Shown here: piece after piece, positions 30,351-42,800 of the stretch
Numbering within the stretch: position 1 is the first letter of the stretch
Layout of the letters: each line of letters begins with the position of its first letter
Assembly (NCBI GenBank): GCA_949752745.1
Contig: OX457028.1
Coordinates: 9,856,778 to 9,920,777 of the forward strand
Direction: 5' to 3'
Source of the DNA: Protula sp. h YS-2021
Taxonomy: Eukaryota; Annelida; Polychaeta; Sabellida; Serpulidae
Length of the DNA: 64,000 nt
Notes under the pieces: generated by a model
Databases searched by the model: none
Seen by the model: only the letters and a program-made list of their open reading frames with translations
Told to the model about the DNA's origin: nothing
Program-made: the position numbers and the translations under genes

Positions 30351-30940
30351 AGCCTGACACCTACATTTGATTTGAAATTGTGCTGAAAATCGTCTCCGGC
30401 TTATCCCAAAATATTTGTCAAATGCTTCTTATATGTCTTGTTCTCGTGGCTAAGAGAAAAAAAAACCTCATGCCCCCCCCCCCCCTACAATAGAATACTT
30501 TTATTTTGACTGGACCCAGTCAATTCAATGATTTACACCGCAAAACTTCTCCATTCGTTTTTTATTCAGACTGAAAACTGTATTTACAAAACGATCAACA
30601 AGCTAAAAGCAAAACAGTACAACGCTTCATCAAACTGAACCACACGTCACATCATAACAAACTGCGGATTGTTGGTGAAGGGGTGGAGGGGGGGGTGCGT
30701 GGGGTGGCCTTATCTGTTCTCACACCTAACATTTTCTCAAGAAGCATGACTTCTGGCTCCCTTGAACTCCCCTCCCCTCCCTACCCCCCCCCCCTCCCGC
30801 CCACCTCCTGCCTCCTTAAAATATAACATTTATTGATCTGTCACTGTTAAGAGTCCTAACTGAGTAAACAACTGGAACATATTTGTCACAAAAATAGTGT
30901 GGTTCAAGCCAAAATTAATTAAAACCGTGCCCTGCGACAG
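30351..30940. other. Spacer between minisatellites
   Basis: No gene seen. Contains C homopolymers at about 30475-30485 and 30785-30794 and a G-rich patch near 30685-30705. Confidence 0.4.
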
Positions 30941-32125
30941 GTGCACATACATGCCACAAGGGCACATACACGCCACAGGGGCACATACACGCCACAGGGG
31001 CATATACATGCCACAAGGGCACATACACGCCACAGGGGCACATACACGCCACAGGGGCATATACATGCCACAAGGGCACATACACGCCACAGGGGCACAT
31101 ACACGCCACAGGGGCATATACACGCCACAGGGGCACATACATGCCACAAGGGCACATACACGCCACAGGGGCACATACACGCCACAGGGGCATATACATG
31201 CCACAAGGGCACATACACGCCACAGGGGCACATACACGCCACAGGGGCATATACACGCCACAGGGGCACAGACATGCCACAAGGGCACATACACGCCACA
31301 GGGGCACATACACGCCACAGGGGCATATACACGCCACAGGGGCACAGACATGCCACAAGGGCACATACACGCCACAGGGGCACATACACGCCACAGGGGC
31401 ACATACATGCCACAAGGGCACATACACGCCACAGGGGCACATACACGCCACAGGGGCATATACATGCCACAAGGGCACATACATGCCACAGGGGCACATA
31501 CATGCCACAGGAGCACAAACACGCCACAGGGGCACATACACGCCACAGGGGCACATACATGCCACTGAGGCACATACACGCCACAGGGGCACAGACATGC
31601 CACAGGAGCACATACATGCCACAGGAACACATACACTTCACAGGAGCACATACATGCTACAGGGGCACATCCATGCAACAAAGGCACATACACGCCACAA
31701 AGGCACATGCACGCCACAGGGGCACATCCACGCCACAGGAGCATATACATGCCACAAGGGCACATACATGCCACAGGGGCACATACATGCCACAGGGGCA
31801 CATACACGCTACAGGGGCACATACATGCTACAGGGGCACAGACATGCCACAGGAGCACATACATGCCACTGGGGCACATACACGCCACAGGGGCACAGAC
31901 ATGCTACAGGGGCACATACATGCTACGGGGGCACAGACATGCCACAGGAGCACATACATGCCACTGAGGCACATACACGCCACAGGGGTACAGACATGCC
32001 ACAGAAGCACATACATGCCACAGGAGCACATACACTTCACAGGAGCACATACATGCCACAGGAGCACATACATGCCACTGGGGCACATACACGCAGGGGC
32101 ACAGACATGCCACAGGAGCACATAA
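30941..32125. repeat. 19-bp minisatellite (~62 copies)
   Basis: Tandem 19-bp units with landmark 'gccacaggggcacatacac', with variants (aagggc, ggagca, tgaggc) that recur in runs. Early units occur in near-regular sets of two or three variants, a sign of higher-order amplification; units after about 31560 are more diverged. Three units make 57 bp, so all six frames tend to stay open; the long plus- and minus-strand frames are artefacts. Confidence 0.95.
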
Positions 32126-32805
32126 TCACCTCGTGAGAAGCAAACCAACAATGGCAGCTTCAGCTCAACACTTGTTCTGCGAATTATAGCTGATCTGTTC
32201 AAAAGTGGAATCAACTTTGGTGACTGATCATCCCGATCTTTCTGCGATGTGCTGACTTCTCAAAAGGCACACAATGTGTATACTCATGCAAAACTGATGC
32301 CTGACGTCACCGCGGGCTTTTATACATGATTCACACTCTTACACTAAAATACTGCAGCAGCTACACAATCTTGAGCAGAATTGCTGCGGTACTAACAGAA
32401 TCTTGAGCAGAATTGCTGCGGTACTTACAGAATCTTGAGTATAAATACTGCGGTACTTACAGAATCGTGCAGTCGGTACTCACAACATTCACCCTTCATT
32501 TAAAAAAATGATTTTCCAAAAATCACAGCTTAGAATATCAAGGCTTCTCTATTCATTTGACAAAAAGATAATTTCCAAATAATCACAGCTCAGAATACGG
32601 AACCTTAAAATCCGCAGTCGGCCCCCCCTCTGGAGACAGCAGACCTGTGTAACAATGACTTGTTTTGCAAAATATACAGAATGAGGAACAAAAGAGAGAA
32701 GTCCATCTTCTAAGTCATACGTATTCTGTTATGTCATTCTTGATTTTTCTTTGACAAGCAGAGTATGAACCCTACACTACTGCGACAACGTAAACACGAA
32801 TCGGA
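32126..32805. other. Spacer with a 32-bp short tandem repeat
   Basis: No gene recognised. At about 32370-32470 there are three to four copies of a 32-bp unit with 'cttgagcagaattgctgcgg' and 'tactaacagaat' landmarks. Two similar 'aatcacagct' phrases occur around 32521 and 32581. Confidence 0.5.
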
Positions 32806-33360
32806 GTAATACTGTGTCCATCCCACACTCACACGCCCCTCCCCCCACCTCCGTCCCACCCACAGGCCACATAGCTACATACTGTGTCCATCCCACACTC
32901 ACATGCCCCTCCCACAACCCCTCACCCCCACCGGCCACATATCATAACCCATAGCGACATACTTTGTCAATCCCACACTCACACATACACACTCACATCC
33001 CCCCCTCCACTGGCCACATAGCTACATACTGTGTCCATCCCAACTCATATGGTCCTCCGACCACATCCCCCCCCCCACCCACCACATATCATAACCCATA
33101 GCTACATATAGTGTCCATCACACAATCATACGGCACCCCCCCCACCCCATTCCACCCCACCGGCCACATAGCTGCAAACTGTGTCCATCCCACACTCACA
33201 CGGCCCTCACACCACACCCCTCCTCCCCCCCCCCCACCCCACCGGCCACATATCATAACCCATAGCTACACATTGCGTCCATCACTCGAACGGCACTTCT
33301 TCCACCACCCCCCTCCCACCCACCCAATTGGCCACATATTGTACCCCATACCTACATGAT
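32806..33360. repeat. Dimeric tandem repeat, seven units of ~67-95 bp
   Basis: Seven units beginning 'ctgtgtccatcccacactca' and ending 'ggccacatagctaca'. Every second unit (ending near 32957, 33105 and 33270) has an extra 'tatcataaccca', so the array has an alternating short-long pattern and a dimer of roughly 150 bp. C-rich stretches in the middle of each unit vary most. Confidence 0.85.
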
Positions 33361-33877
33361 AAGGGGTTCATCCCTTAGCTGGCGTACGTGAGCGTGACAT
33401 AAATTGGTGACGTCACCCTTTGACTGTAACAACAGCGTACGCCCGGCCCCAAACGCACATCCGTCTGTGTGTACTCTATAGGTGGTCTCCATTAAATAGG
33501 TCATTGATTTTATAATATCACAACCTGAAAATATTCCATAAATAACAACGCAAACTTAACGATATGGACACATACACACACAGACACACACAGCACAGCC
33601 ACACAACCACACACAACACAGCCATCAAAGACACACACACGTCATCAACTCCGAACAGTCGCCCCCCACCCCCCCCCCCCCCCCACCCAATAAACCATTT
33701 AGATCAATACCTGACTGAAGACTGAAATGCCTATTCAAAAACCTATTCCAGCTATATATGACGTAATATGCATAATTTGGCAACTTTAAAAATTCGTAAA
33801 TAATCTAAAAACGAGAGAAGCAGCTCACGACTTTTCCCGGCCGACTTTAAGTTTTTTTTTTTTTCTTTTTTTTTATG
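33361..33877. other. Region downstream of UBE4A
   Basis: Probably includes the 3' untranslated region of UBE4A, which runs leftward from the stop at 33878, but I see no clear polyadenylation hexamer. Contains a CA-rich tract at 33575-33645 and a C homopolymer at about 33664-33685. Confidence 0.35.
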
Positions 33878-36800
33878 TTAATCCAAGTCATCTGATTCCA
33901 TTTGAAAATGTCCAGTATCTGCAGTTTGTGAAGATGTCGCAGTTTCACTTTCACATTGTTCACTATCACTTTCGTTTTCAGCATATTGACTCCGGTCATG
34001 TTTCCTTCGTTTCCATTGGTCGAGCCATTTCTCTATTTGTTGTTTTAATTCCGGAAGTGGCACAACCATGCCCATCGTCAGCGGCTGTCTGTTGAACGGG
34101 TCAAACTGGTCACTGCGAAAATAATAAGAATTAGATTTTCAAAAAAGTACATTTTACATTTTTATTTACTTTATTTTAATGTTACTATTTATTACTTTTT
34201 ATATATATATTTAAATATTGAAATTTAAATTTTCTTTGTTTATTGTTATACCTTTATCATGAAGACGTCATTTGGTCTATTTGCGCATACACTTTAGATA
34301 TTACTTATCAATAAATCACTTAATTTGCACTTAACAAATTCCACTAGTTGGGTTCGTAAACACAAACAGGCAGAGAAGTGTAAGTTCTAACTTAAACAAA
34401 TATCCCACCCTCGTTTAGTTGAGAAAAGAATATGGTATAATTTGAAAAAAAAACTTTCAGTATCAGCTAGGGGAGTGCTTCTTAATGAGCCCGTGTATAT
34501 TTAATAAATGACGAAGGAAAAGACTATCAGGACCGCAGGCATCAGCAAGAGATAAATGCGTTTATATGCAAATGAGCTGACAGAAAAAGACTAGATACAA
34601 CACCATATTATTTAAAACTAGAGCCTTGGTGAGGCAGGATCCCCCGTGTAACAGGATATTATAAAACCTGCTACATTTTGCCTAAAGAAAAGTTCATAGC
34701 AGCATATTTTCAACTTTGCACCAATTCTTCCTTTTTTAATATTTTTCAAAAATAATCTGACGCTGCACATGTACAATTGATGGTGTGTTGATGCGTACAA
34801 ATTAAAATGCCTCGGAGATATCGCGCGAACAAAAGTGCGGACAGACAGACGGACAAGTTCATAGCTATATCCCACCCTTACACAGGGGATAATAACCTGC
34901 CGTTGCACAACTTCACTATACATACTTTCTGTCAGTAAGGTTTGGTTTGCTTCCGATAAAACATCACAGAAGTATCGCGCGCACAAAATTGAAAAAAAAA
35001 ATAATAATAACTAAGTCCAAAAATGTAAAAACCTCGAAATTTTCACATTTGTATAAAGTACGCATATCAATGGTGAAAACTGGTGCGAAATGCATTGCAA
35101 GACAGTTCTTTCATAAAGTGCTCATTGATGACAACTACAAACAGGGTTCGTGCGGAATTTTCTTAAGCAAATTCCAGGAGTTTCCAGGAGATTTTAGACC
35201 CAATTTCCAGGAGTTTTCCAGGGGATTTCAAACTTTTCCAGATTTTGTAGTGAGAAAGAAAGAAAACAAACGTTTTTAATAGCCTCCCACACTGCCCTCC
35301 GCCGTCCCCTCCACCCATTTTATTTAATCTTTATCCGTTCACACATTCAGATACGAAAATAAAATTAAGGATTTTTATCCCTCCCAATACGCAAAACACA
35401 ATATGCAATGATACAGATTTCTCCATCCCTATGCGCGCTTGAGCAGAGGCTATAAAAACTGTGCTTGAAGAAGCTAAATTATAGGCCTAAATATGCGTGC
35501 GCATGCGTTTGGGTTGACCGAGTCCCACTTGACACATTGACTCTGCAAGGCCTTTTATCCAAGTCCTACCGCTTGTGTAAGTAATATGTGAACGACCTAC
35601 ATTCTGGAATTTTTATCTTGAATGCGACCTTTTGCTAAATAACTCAAGAATTGATTCACCGAGCCTTGCGGCGACAGAACCTTAAAAGCTTTACTCTAGA
35701 CAGTATTTTTTTAATGAATTTAGTTTGTGCATTTGATTAGAAATAAAACAGAAATCGACGAAAAATCGATCAGGCTTTAAACAGATTCTCATTCTTTGCC
35801 ATGATTATTTGGTGTCGCTGATGACCCATGCTGAATCGTTGCCACAGAATACACAGCAAACAAATACACTGGCTCCTCCACTGCCTTTAAACAATCAAAG
35901 AATTCTATAATTAACAAGTGTATCTAAGGACAAAGTCCCAGCTTACGAAAAGCGATAAGACCAATTCCAGCGTGCATTTCGGATCAGTGCGCATGGTTAT
36001 TCAGCTTGCATTCATGTGCGGTTTTTATTTCGGACCATTCAACATGTTTGTTTAACTTGGGTTGATGCGCGGTTCGCATTGCGGACTAGTGCGCGTATTT
36101 ATTCAACTTCCGTTGATGAGCGGTTTGGATTTCGGGCCAATGTGCATGTTTACTTAGCTTGCGTTGATGCCCGGTTCGCATTTCAGACCAGTGCGCATGT
36201 TTAATAAAGTTGCGTTGATGCATGGTACTTATTTTAGACCAGTGCGCATGTTTATGTAGCTTCCGTTAATGCGCGGTTCGCATTTGGGTCCAATGCGCAT
36301 GTTTATTTAACTTGTGTTGATGCGGGCTACTTATTTTGGACCAGTGCGCAGGTTTATTTAATTTGCGTTGATGCGTAGTTCTTATTTTAGACCAGTGCGC
36401 ATGTTGATTTAGCTTGCGCTGATGCACATTTCGCATTATGGACCAGTGCGCAAGCTTGGTTAACCCCTGATCCCATGATCGACTCAAAAAGCACAAGCCG
36501 TATTCAAGAGCCCCTAAGCATGCCTCAAACCCATAATAAATGATATCGGATCAAAACTGTAGCAACTAACAACTAACTAACTATCGGACGCCATCCGCAA
36601 ACCGATAGGAATACCCCAGCTTACGTAAGCTGGGCTAATTAGGGCATGCACATGATTCTTTTCTAAATACGTGTGGAGCATGTTCATTTACAGTCACACC
36701 CCTCACAAAGATCTAGCCACGTAGACTCGACATAAACGCCATTTATGAAATGTACTAGATCTTACCTCTACTTATTCATAAATTACTCAAATATAGATCA

Positions 36801-39800
36801 ACAAAATTGCAAGAGAATTTAAAGGTAGGGGTCATATCATATTTTTTATGTAACAGAGAGTTGAAGTATTTGTTTAGGTGTCAAGTATTCAGTGTTCGAA
36901 AAAGGAAACCCAATGCGCAAAATAAAGAAAATAACCCTGTAACCCAGAGCACTCAAGATAAAAATCCGAACTTGAAATGTGTTAGGATCATAACGCAATA
37001 TTTATTTTTATTATCAGAAGTTCATATGAAAGTGTCTACGATCTACCAGACTCTGATAAATAGGACAAATAGAAAAACCATACTATTTTTATATTATTTT
37101 TTAAAAATCTGGATATGCATATGAATATATATATATATATATAAATTAATTATGATTTCGATTTCCAGGAGTTTTCCAGGAGTCTTGATGGAATTCCAGG
37201 AGTTTTCCAGGAGGTTTTGTTACCATTTCCAACTTCCAGGAGATTTCCAGGTTTTCCAGGAGGCGCACGAACCCTGTACAAATGGCCGCGCGGGGGGACA
37301 GACCTGAGCACGTGTCTGGATATGGTGGCTCTGTCGACGACCTTCTTGGACGGCAGTAACACGGGGTCCCGCATGAGCGTCGAGAGCAGCGCGTCCAGGT
37401 ACTCTTCCGGTGCGTCCTCCGTCGCCTCGTCCTCGATTGCTGCGTCGATGGCGATGTCCTGGCGACGAACACACAGCCGTGACACACATACCCCTACATG
37501 GCATATATCAGCCGCCCCCCCCCCCCACCCCAACAACGGTCTGGTCCATGTCCTGGCGACGAACACACTGCCGTGACACACTCCCCTACATGGCATATAT
37601 CAGCCCCCCCCCCAATTCTCCCCACCCCCCAAAAAAAAACTCACCCTCCCCAACAACCGTCGCGTCGATGGCGAGGTCCTGGCGACGAACACACACTGCT
37701 ATGACACACCCCCTACATGGCATATATCAGCCCCAAAATGCCCCCCCCCCCCCCGAATGCATGGTAATATCAGCCCCGACTCCCCGCCCCCCCCCCCCGC
37801 CCCGACCCAACGCCGCTTTGAGGGCGATATCGTGACGCCAATCCGACTACCCCTCCTCCCCCTCCCCCCCCCCTCCACCATCCCAGCCATAAATTAACGT
37901 CGCAGACTATCCGCCATACACACTGGCTACCCAACGAATACATTCGATATAATATGCTAAGAAATACAGGGTACAAAGTCAGTTGCTGTGTGATAATTTC
38001 TTGACGTTTCATCACAAGCTGAAACTGGTTCGCTCCATGTCTTAGTCTAAAACTATGCTCGTATTGCCGTCGCATTAGAACCAAACCAACACCCTAATTC
38101 CTTCACCCCTGACCCACCTTTTTTCTGTAGCTGCAAGTCAGAACATTTATACTTTAATATTTACCTTTATTTTGTCAGCTAAGCGACCGAAAGCGTCTAT
38201 CATGTCAGCTTTGTGGAATTTTACAAGAATAGCCTTCGCCCGCATGAATAACTGATGTGAATATGACCTGAAAGCAAAATATATGTCCGATAATAAATTA
38301 CTACTTAAAACATCAACAATGTATTTTTAAATACTCTCTCCCTCAAAAGAAATGTTACTTTTTAAGTTGTTTTTAAGAGCACTTGTTAAATTAAAAAGCA
38401 TTTTGATTACCCTGAAAGAGTTTCCAAGGTGGTTCCACCAATCAAAAGCATGACCGGAAGTCTGAGACTTCGCAAAATGTCCCGGTCGTCCGACTCATAT
38501 TATTTACCTTTAAAATATTCAGAAAAACTAGAGCGACCAGTGCATACCAACATCAGTGTACCCGAGCATGTCAAACACTTTTATTAGCCTGCCAATATGT
38601 TTTCCCCCGACACCCCGTTCCCACCACTCTCTATCCTTTTCCTTTTTCCCCGCCTTCGCTTTACAAAGTTCTATTTTGACAATTTTGTACTGTTTCAGAC
38701 ATTTTGTGGTATTGCTTTGTATCCGATTTTTGAAGATGGTCGCGACAAACAGGTTTTACGGTGGTTTTTTTTATCCGTGTCTGGGGGGGGGGGGGTTGAA
38801 GTTGATCTGACTTGTCGCTCTAGAGTTATCCTGTTAACAAAGTCAGGTGTCCACAACACTTTCTGACGTCATATGACGTCATGCTTCGCGCTATATATGC
38901 CAAATACAAAACCTACTTAATGCATAATCCTACCAAGTTTGCAGCTGATACGACCTTGCGTTTTGCAGCGTCGCACGAGCGAAGTCCCGGATGATTGACA
39001 GCATGGCACATATTCGCTAACCTAACCTCTTGTCACCATATAAAATGCAACATGCTTCGCCTTATGTAACATTCCACCCCTCGGGGGAACAAAACAGCAC
39101 GCCACCCTCCTTACTATATCACCGATTGTGATTGTTACACTGGGAGAACAGCTCCGGCTCGTGTAACATTCCACCCCTCGAACAAAACTGCATTTCCCCC
39201 TCCTAACTATATTACATTCCTATGCTGTCCACTACACATAATGACGTCATATGGCGTCATACGTTACGCCACTATACGCCAAACACAATACGAACTGTCG
39301 AAACTATCCAAGGCATTTTCCTACCAAGTTTGAAGCTGATCCGACATTTCGTTCTGTCAGAGACAGTAATGACGCAATTATCACGTTTTGATTTCCTATG
39401 ACGTCACGCGTTGTCCAATATACGTCAAATACAATCACAACCGGCGAACCAACCCAAGGCATAATCCCACTAAGTTAGAAGCTGATCCGACGACTCGTTC
39501 AGCAGTTATCGTGTTTGGAAAATCAAGTGTCTACAACAGACGCACACACTACATACACATCTGCGATCCGCCCAGATTATCGCAGAAAGGCGGATAATCA
39601 TTTAAAACGTCATAACATTTTCACTCTTGTAGCACACTAAATAAGGCTACACTGCTCACAGCTTTACCTGCCGTCCTTGGACACGGCCACACAAAAGTCG
39701 GTCTCGTCCTGGAAGTTCAGGTAGATCTGACAGATGCCGGAGACCAGCTCGACAGGCTTGAATTGGTACTTGTCCTTGTCCTTCACCCGGAAGTCCTTCC

Positions 39801-42800
39801 TGTTGTCACCAGCCTAAACGTAACAGCATACCTCATGGTGACGTCATACCATGGTGTGTACTTCATAATGTGTGGCAACACATACAGACTCGAACTACGG
39901 CATAATTCTTCAGATTGTTTGCATGAGGGTGGCTAGCATACACAAACAACATATATCAATCCGTGAGCCTTCTGCATTGCACTCATTGCGCTGCGCCAGT
40001 TGATGGGCGTTACAGAAAATAACAAGTCATCGTGGCAAGAACAGGCCCAAATTAGATTCCAACATGGCCGCCAGTGTGACCTTGAAATTTGGGTCAAGGC
40101 CAAAAATAAAAATACGGTAGGTATGCCACCAATGCTAGCAGACCTACCAGATGCTTGAGGAAGTAATTCAACATGGCGGCGACGCGTTCGACCATGACGT
40201 CATGCAGGAAGACGTTATGGATGTGGCGTGTGAGCATGCCCAGCACCGTGATCGTCTCGTTGCCCATGATGTTGTGGAATCGCGCGATCATGCCCATGTG
40301 CCGGAAGTCGTTCTCTGTCGTCTGCCTGTCGCGCTGGTTCAGGCTGTTCCAGTCGCCGCGCTCGCGCGCTTCTTCCTGTTCCTTTATTTGCGCCATGTAC
40401 TGAAGGAACAACACAACATGTAAACAATCTACTTGTCAAAAAAACATCACGTTTCTTATCAGACTGTTGACTCAAAGATTCGATAGGTGTTATATTTTGG
40501 ATTCTACGAAAGATGAGTTATCCCATGGCATTCAGAATTTTTAATCAATTCAAATTGACAGTGACATCCCACAGAGGATGGAGATGTTTAGGGCTAAAGC
40601 ATTCGAAATTTTACACCGTTTTCTGATTATTACTTTTGTTCAAAAGCAGTCCAGATTAACTGGTTAATTTGTATTTGCTGGTGTTGTTAACGCGGAATCG
40701 TTTTGCAGGACGCGACAGATTGTATTCAATTACACGGAACCTACCGAGAGGGCCTCACACGCCACTTCGGCGGTAGCACGGAACCTACCGAGAGGACCTC
40801 ATACGCCACTTCGGAGGTAGCACGGAACCTACCGAGAGGGCCTCATACGCCACTTCGGCGGTAGCACGGAACCTACCGAGAGGGCCTCATACGCCACTTC
40901 GGCGGTAGCACGGAACCTACCGACAGGGCCTCATACGCCACTTCGGCGGTATCACGGAACCTACCGAGAGGGCCTCATACGCCACTTCGGCGGTAGCACG
41001 GAACCTACCGACAGGGCCTCATACGCCACTTCGGCGGTAGCACGGAACCTACCGGGAGAGCCTCATACGCCACTTCGGCGGTAGCACGGAACCTACCGAG
41101 AGGGCCTCATACGCCACTTCGGCGGTAGCACGGAACCTACCGGGAGGGCCTCATACGCAATTTCGGCGGTAGCACGGAACCTACCGAGAGGGCCTCGTCC
41201 AGCAGGAAGATGGCGTCGTTGATGAGGAGGTTGATGAAGCGCAGGAAGACGGGCGGCGTCGCATCTTCCATGTGCAGCAGCGCATCGTCTGACAGCTCCT
41301 ACCACAAGCACCAATTCCCGTCATCAACAGCACATCAAGGGCTCCCATGCTGTCACTCGATTAGGAGTCATTCAGTCAGCCACTTCAACTCATCAGATAT
41401 TAATTACTACGTTTCCACTCAGTCACGCTTTCTAAATACAACAGGGGAAATCCGGAACTAACATAGTTTTTCAAAACCTTTGGTCTCGGTACGTCAAATT
41501 GACAAAGCTCGATCACTGCTTTTCACGAAATAATTTAGCACCTGTTCATCCTGTTTCATGGAAAATGGGCCAAGGGATAACGCATAACCTGAATCGTACC
41601 CCTAACTTTTACAATTTATAATTTATAATACAGCCCCCGTTGAAACAAAGCGAAGAACAAGCGATCTATGATGGGCAGCCATGTTTACAAAACGCCACTC
41701 CAAATCAACCCGGTATCGTAACCAGCACAAAGTTATAAATACACTTTGTAATAGACACTTGATGAGACGTGACCCCGTTTTAATACACGTTAACTGGAAG
41801 TGGTTGTCAGTGATTGATGACTGATTGACTGGGGGGCTCTGGTGGGATACCTTGATGCGATTCCTGTGCAGCTCTTCCTTCCACAGGTACTTGAGAATGC
41901 TGTACATGGGGCGTCTGTAGTTGAACTTCTGCTCAAACTCCACGCCCTGGCCTGTCATCTCTATGTTACAGAAGACGCTGAGGAGGGTCGGGGCCAGCTC
42001 CTGGATGTGGGGGTGGGTTTTGAACAGGTTCTCCCTGAAGAAACTGCAACAGACACGGGCTTTCAGTGCAGGGATCCGAAGAAAAGGCGGTGAGGGGGGA
42101 GGGTGCGGTGGGGGGGGGGGGGGGGCAGAGGGGCTTCTGAGGTTGCAATCCAAAGCAAAGAATAAATTGCTTCACGGTAAAAGTTTTATGCCCAAAATAT
42201 TTCCATCCCTAAGACTTTTGTGAGTGGTAACGTGAAAAAAAGCATCTTTAATTTTTTATTTAATTTTAACTAGATAATTTTAACTAATTATGGAATCTTA
42301 TTGATTTCAAATTAACTCATTTCTTCTACAGTCCTTCAGATTATCACTACTAACACGTGCTTCTAGACCCACAACACGTGCTAGACACAGCACAACACGT
42401 GTGACATTCGCGTGCATGAAGAGAGGCCTGTCCCCGAGTGCTTCTAGCCCCCCCCCCCTTCTCCTCCACTATACCCACCCAAGCACTGACTGTGTCCCCA
42501 GTGCCGTGCCCGTGGTGGGCTGCTGGGGCGGCATGAGTGCCTCCAGGCCCCACCCCCCTCCCCCCCCCCCCCGCTATACTGAAGCACTGACTGTGTCCCC
42601 AGTGCCGTGCCCGTGGTGGGCTGCTGGGGCGGCATGAGTGCCTCCAGGCCCTCCGCCATGTGCGCGCGCAGGTGCGGGTTCCTCAGACGACTCGGGCTGC
42701 CCATGAACACCAGGATGAACGACAGCAAGGGCTCCAGCATGTTTCCCATCACCTAAAATGAATAAACATCAATCGAGTTTATAACTTTTTTCATTGCGTA

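Noticed and set aside
28630..32125. CRISPR-like regular array
   Set aside because: Units are head to tail without unique spacers, and the genome is eukaryotic.
30830..32136. Cys-rich and His-rich frames on opposite strands, reminiscent of metal-binding repeats
   Set aside because: Both strands and several frames are open together because of the 19-bp unit (57 bp per three units).
32370..32470. Branch-point-like 'tactaacag' in a repeated unit
   Set aside because: Coincidental; there is no exon nearby on either strand.
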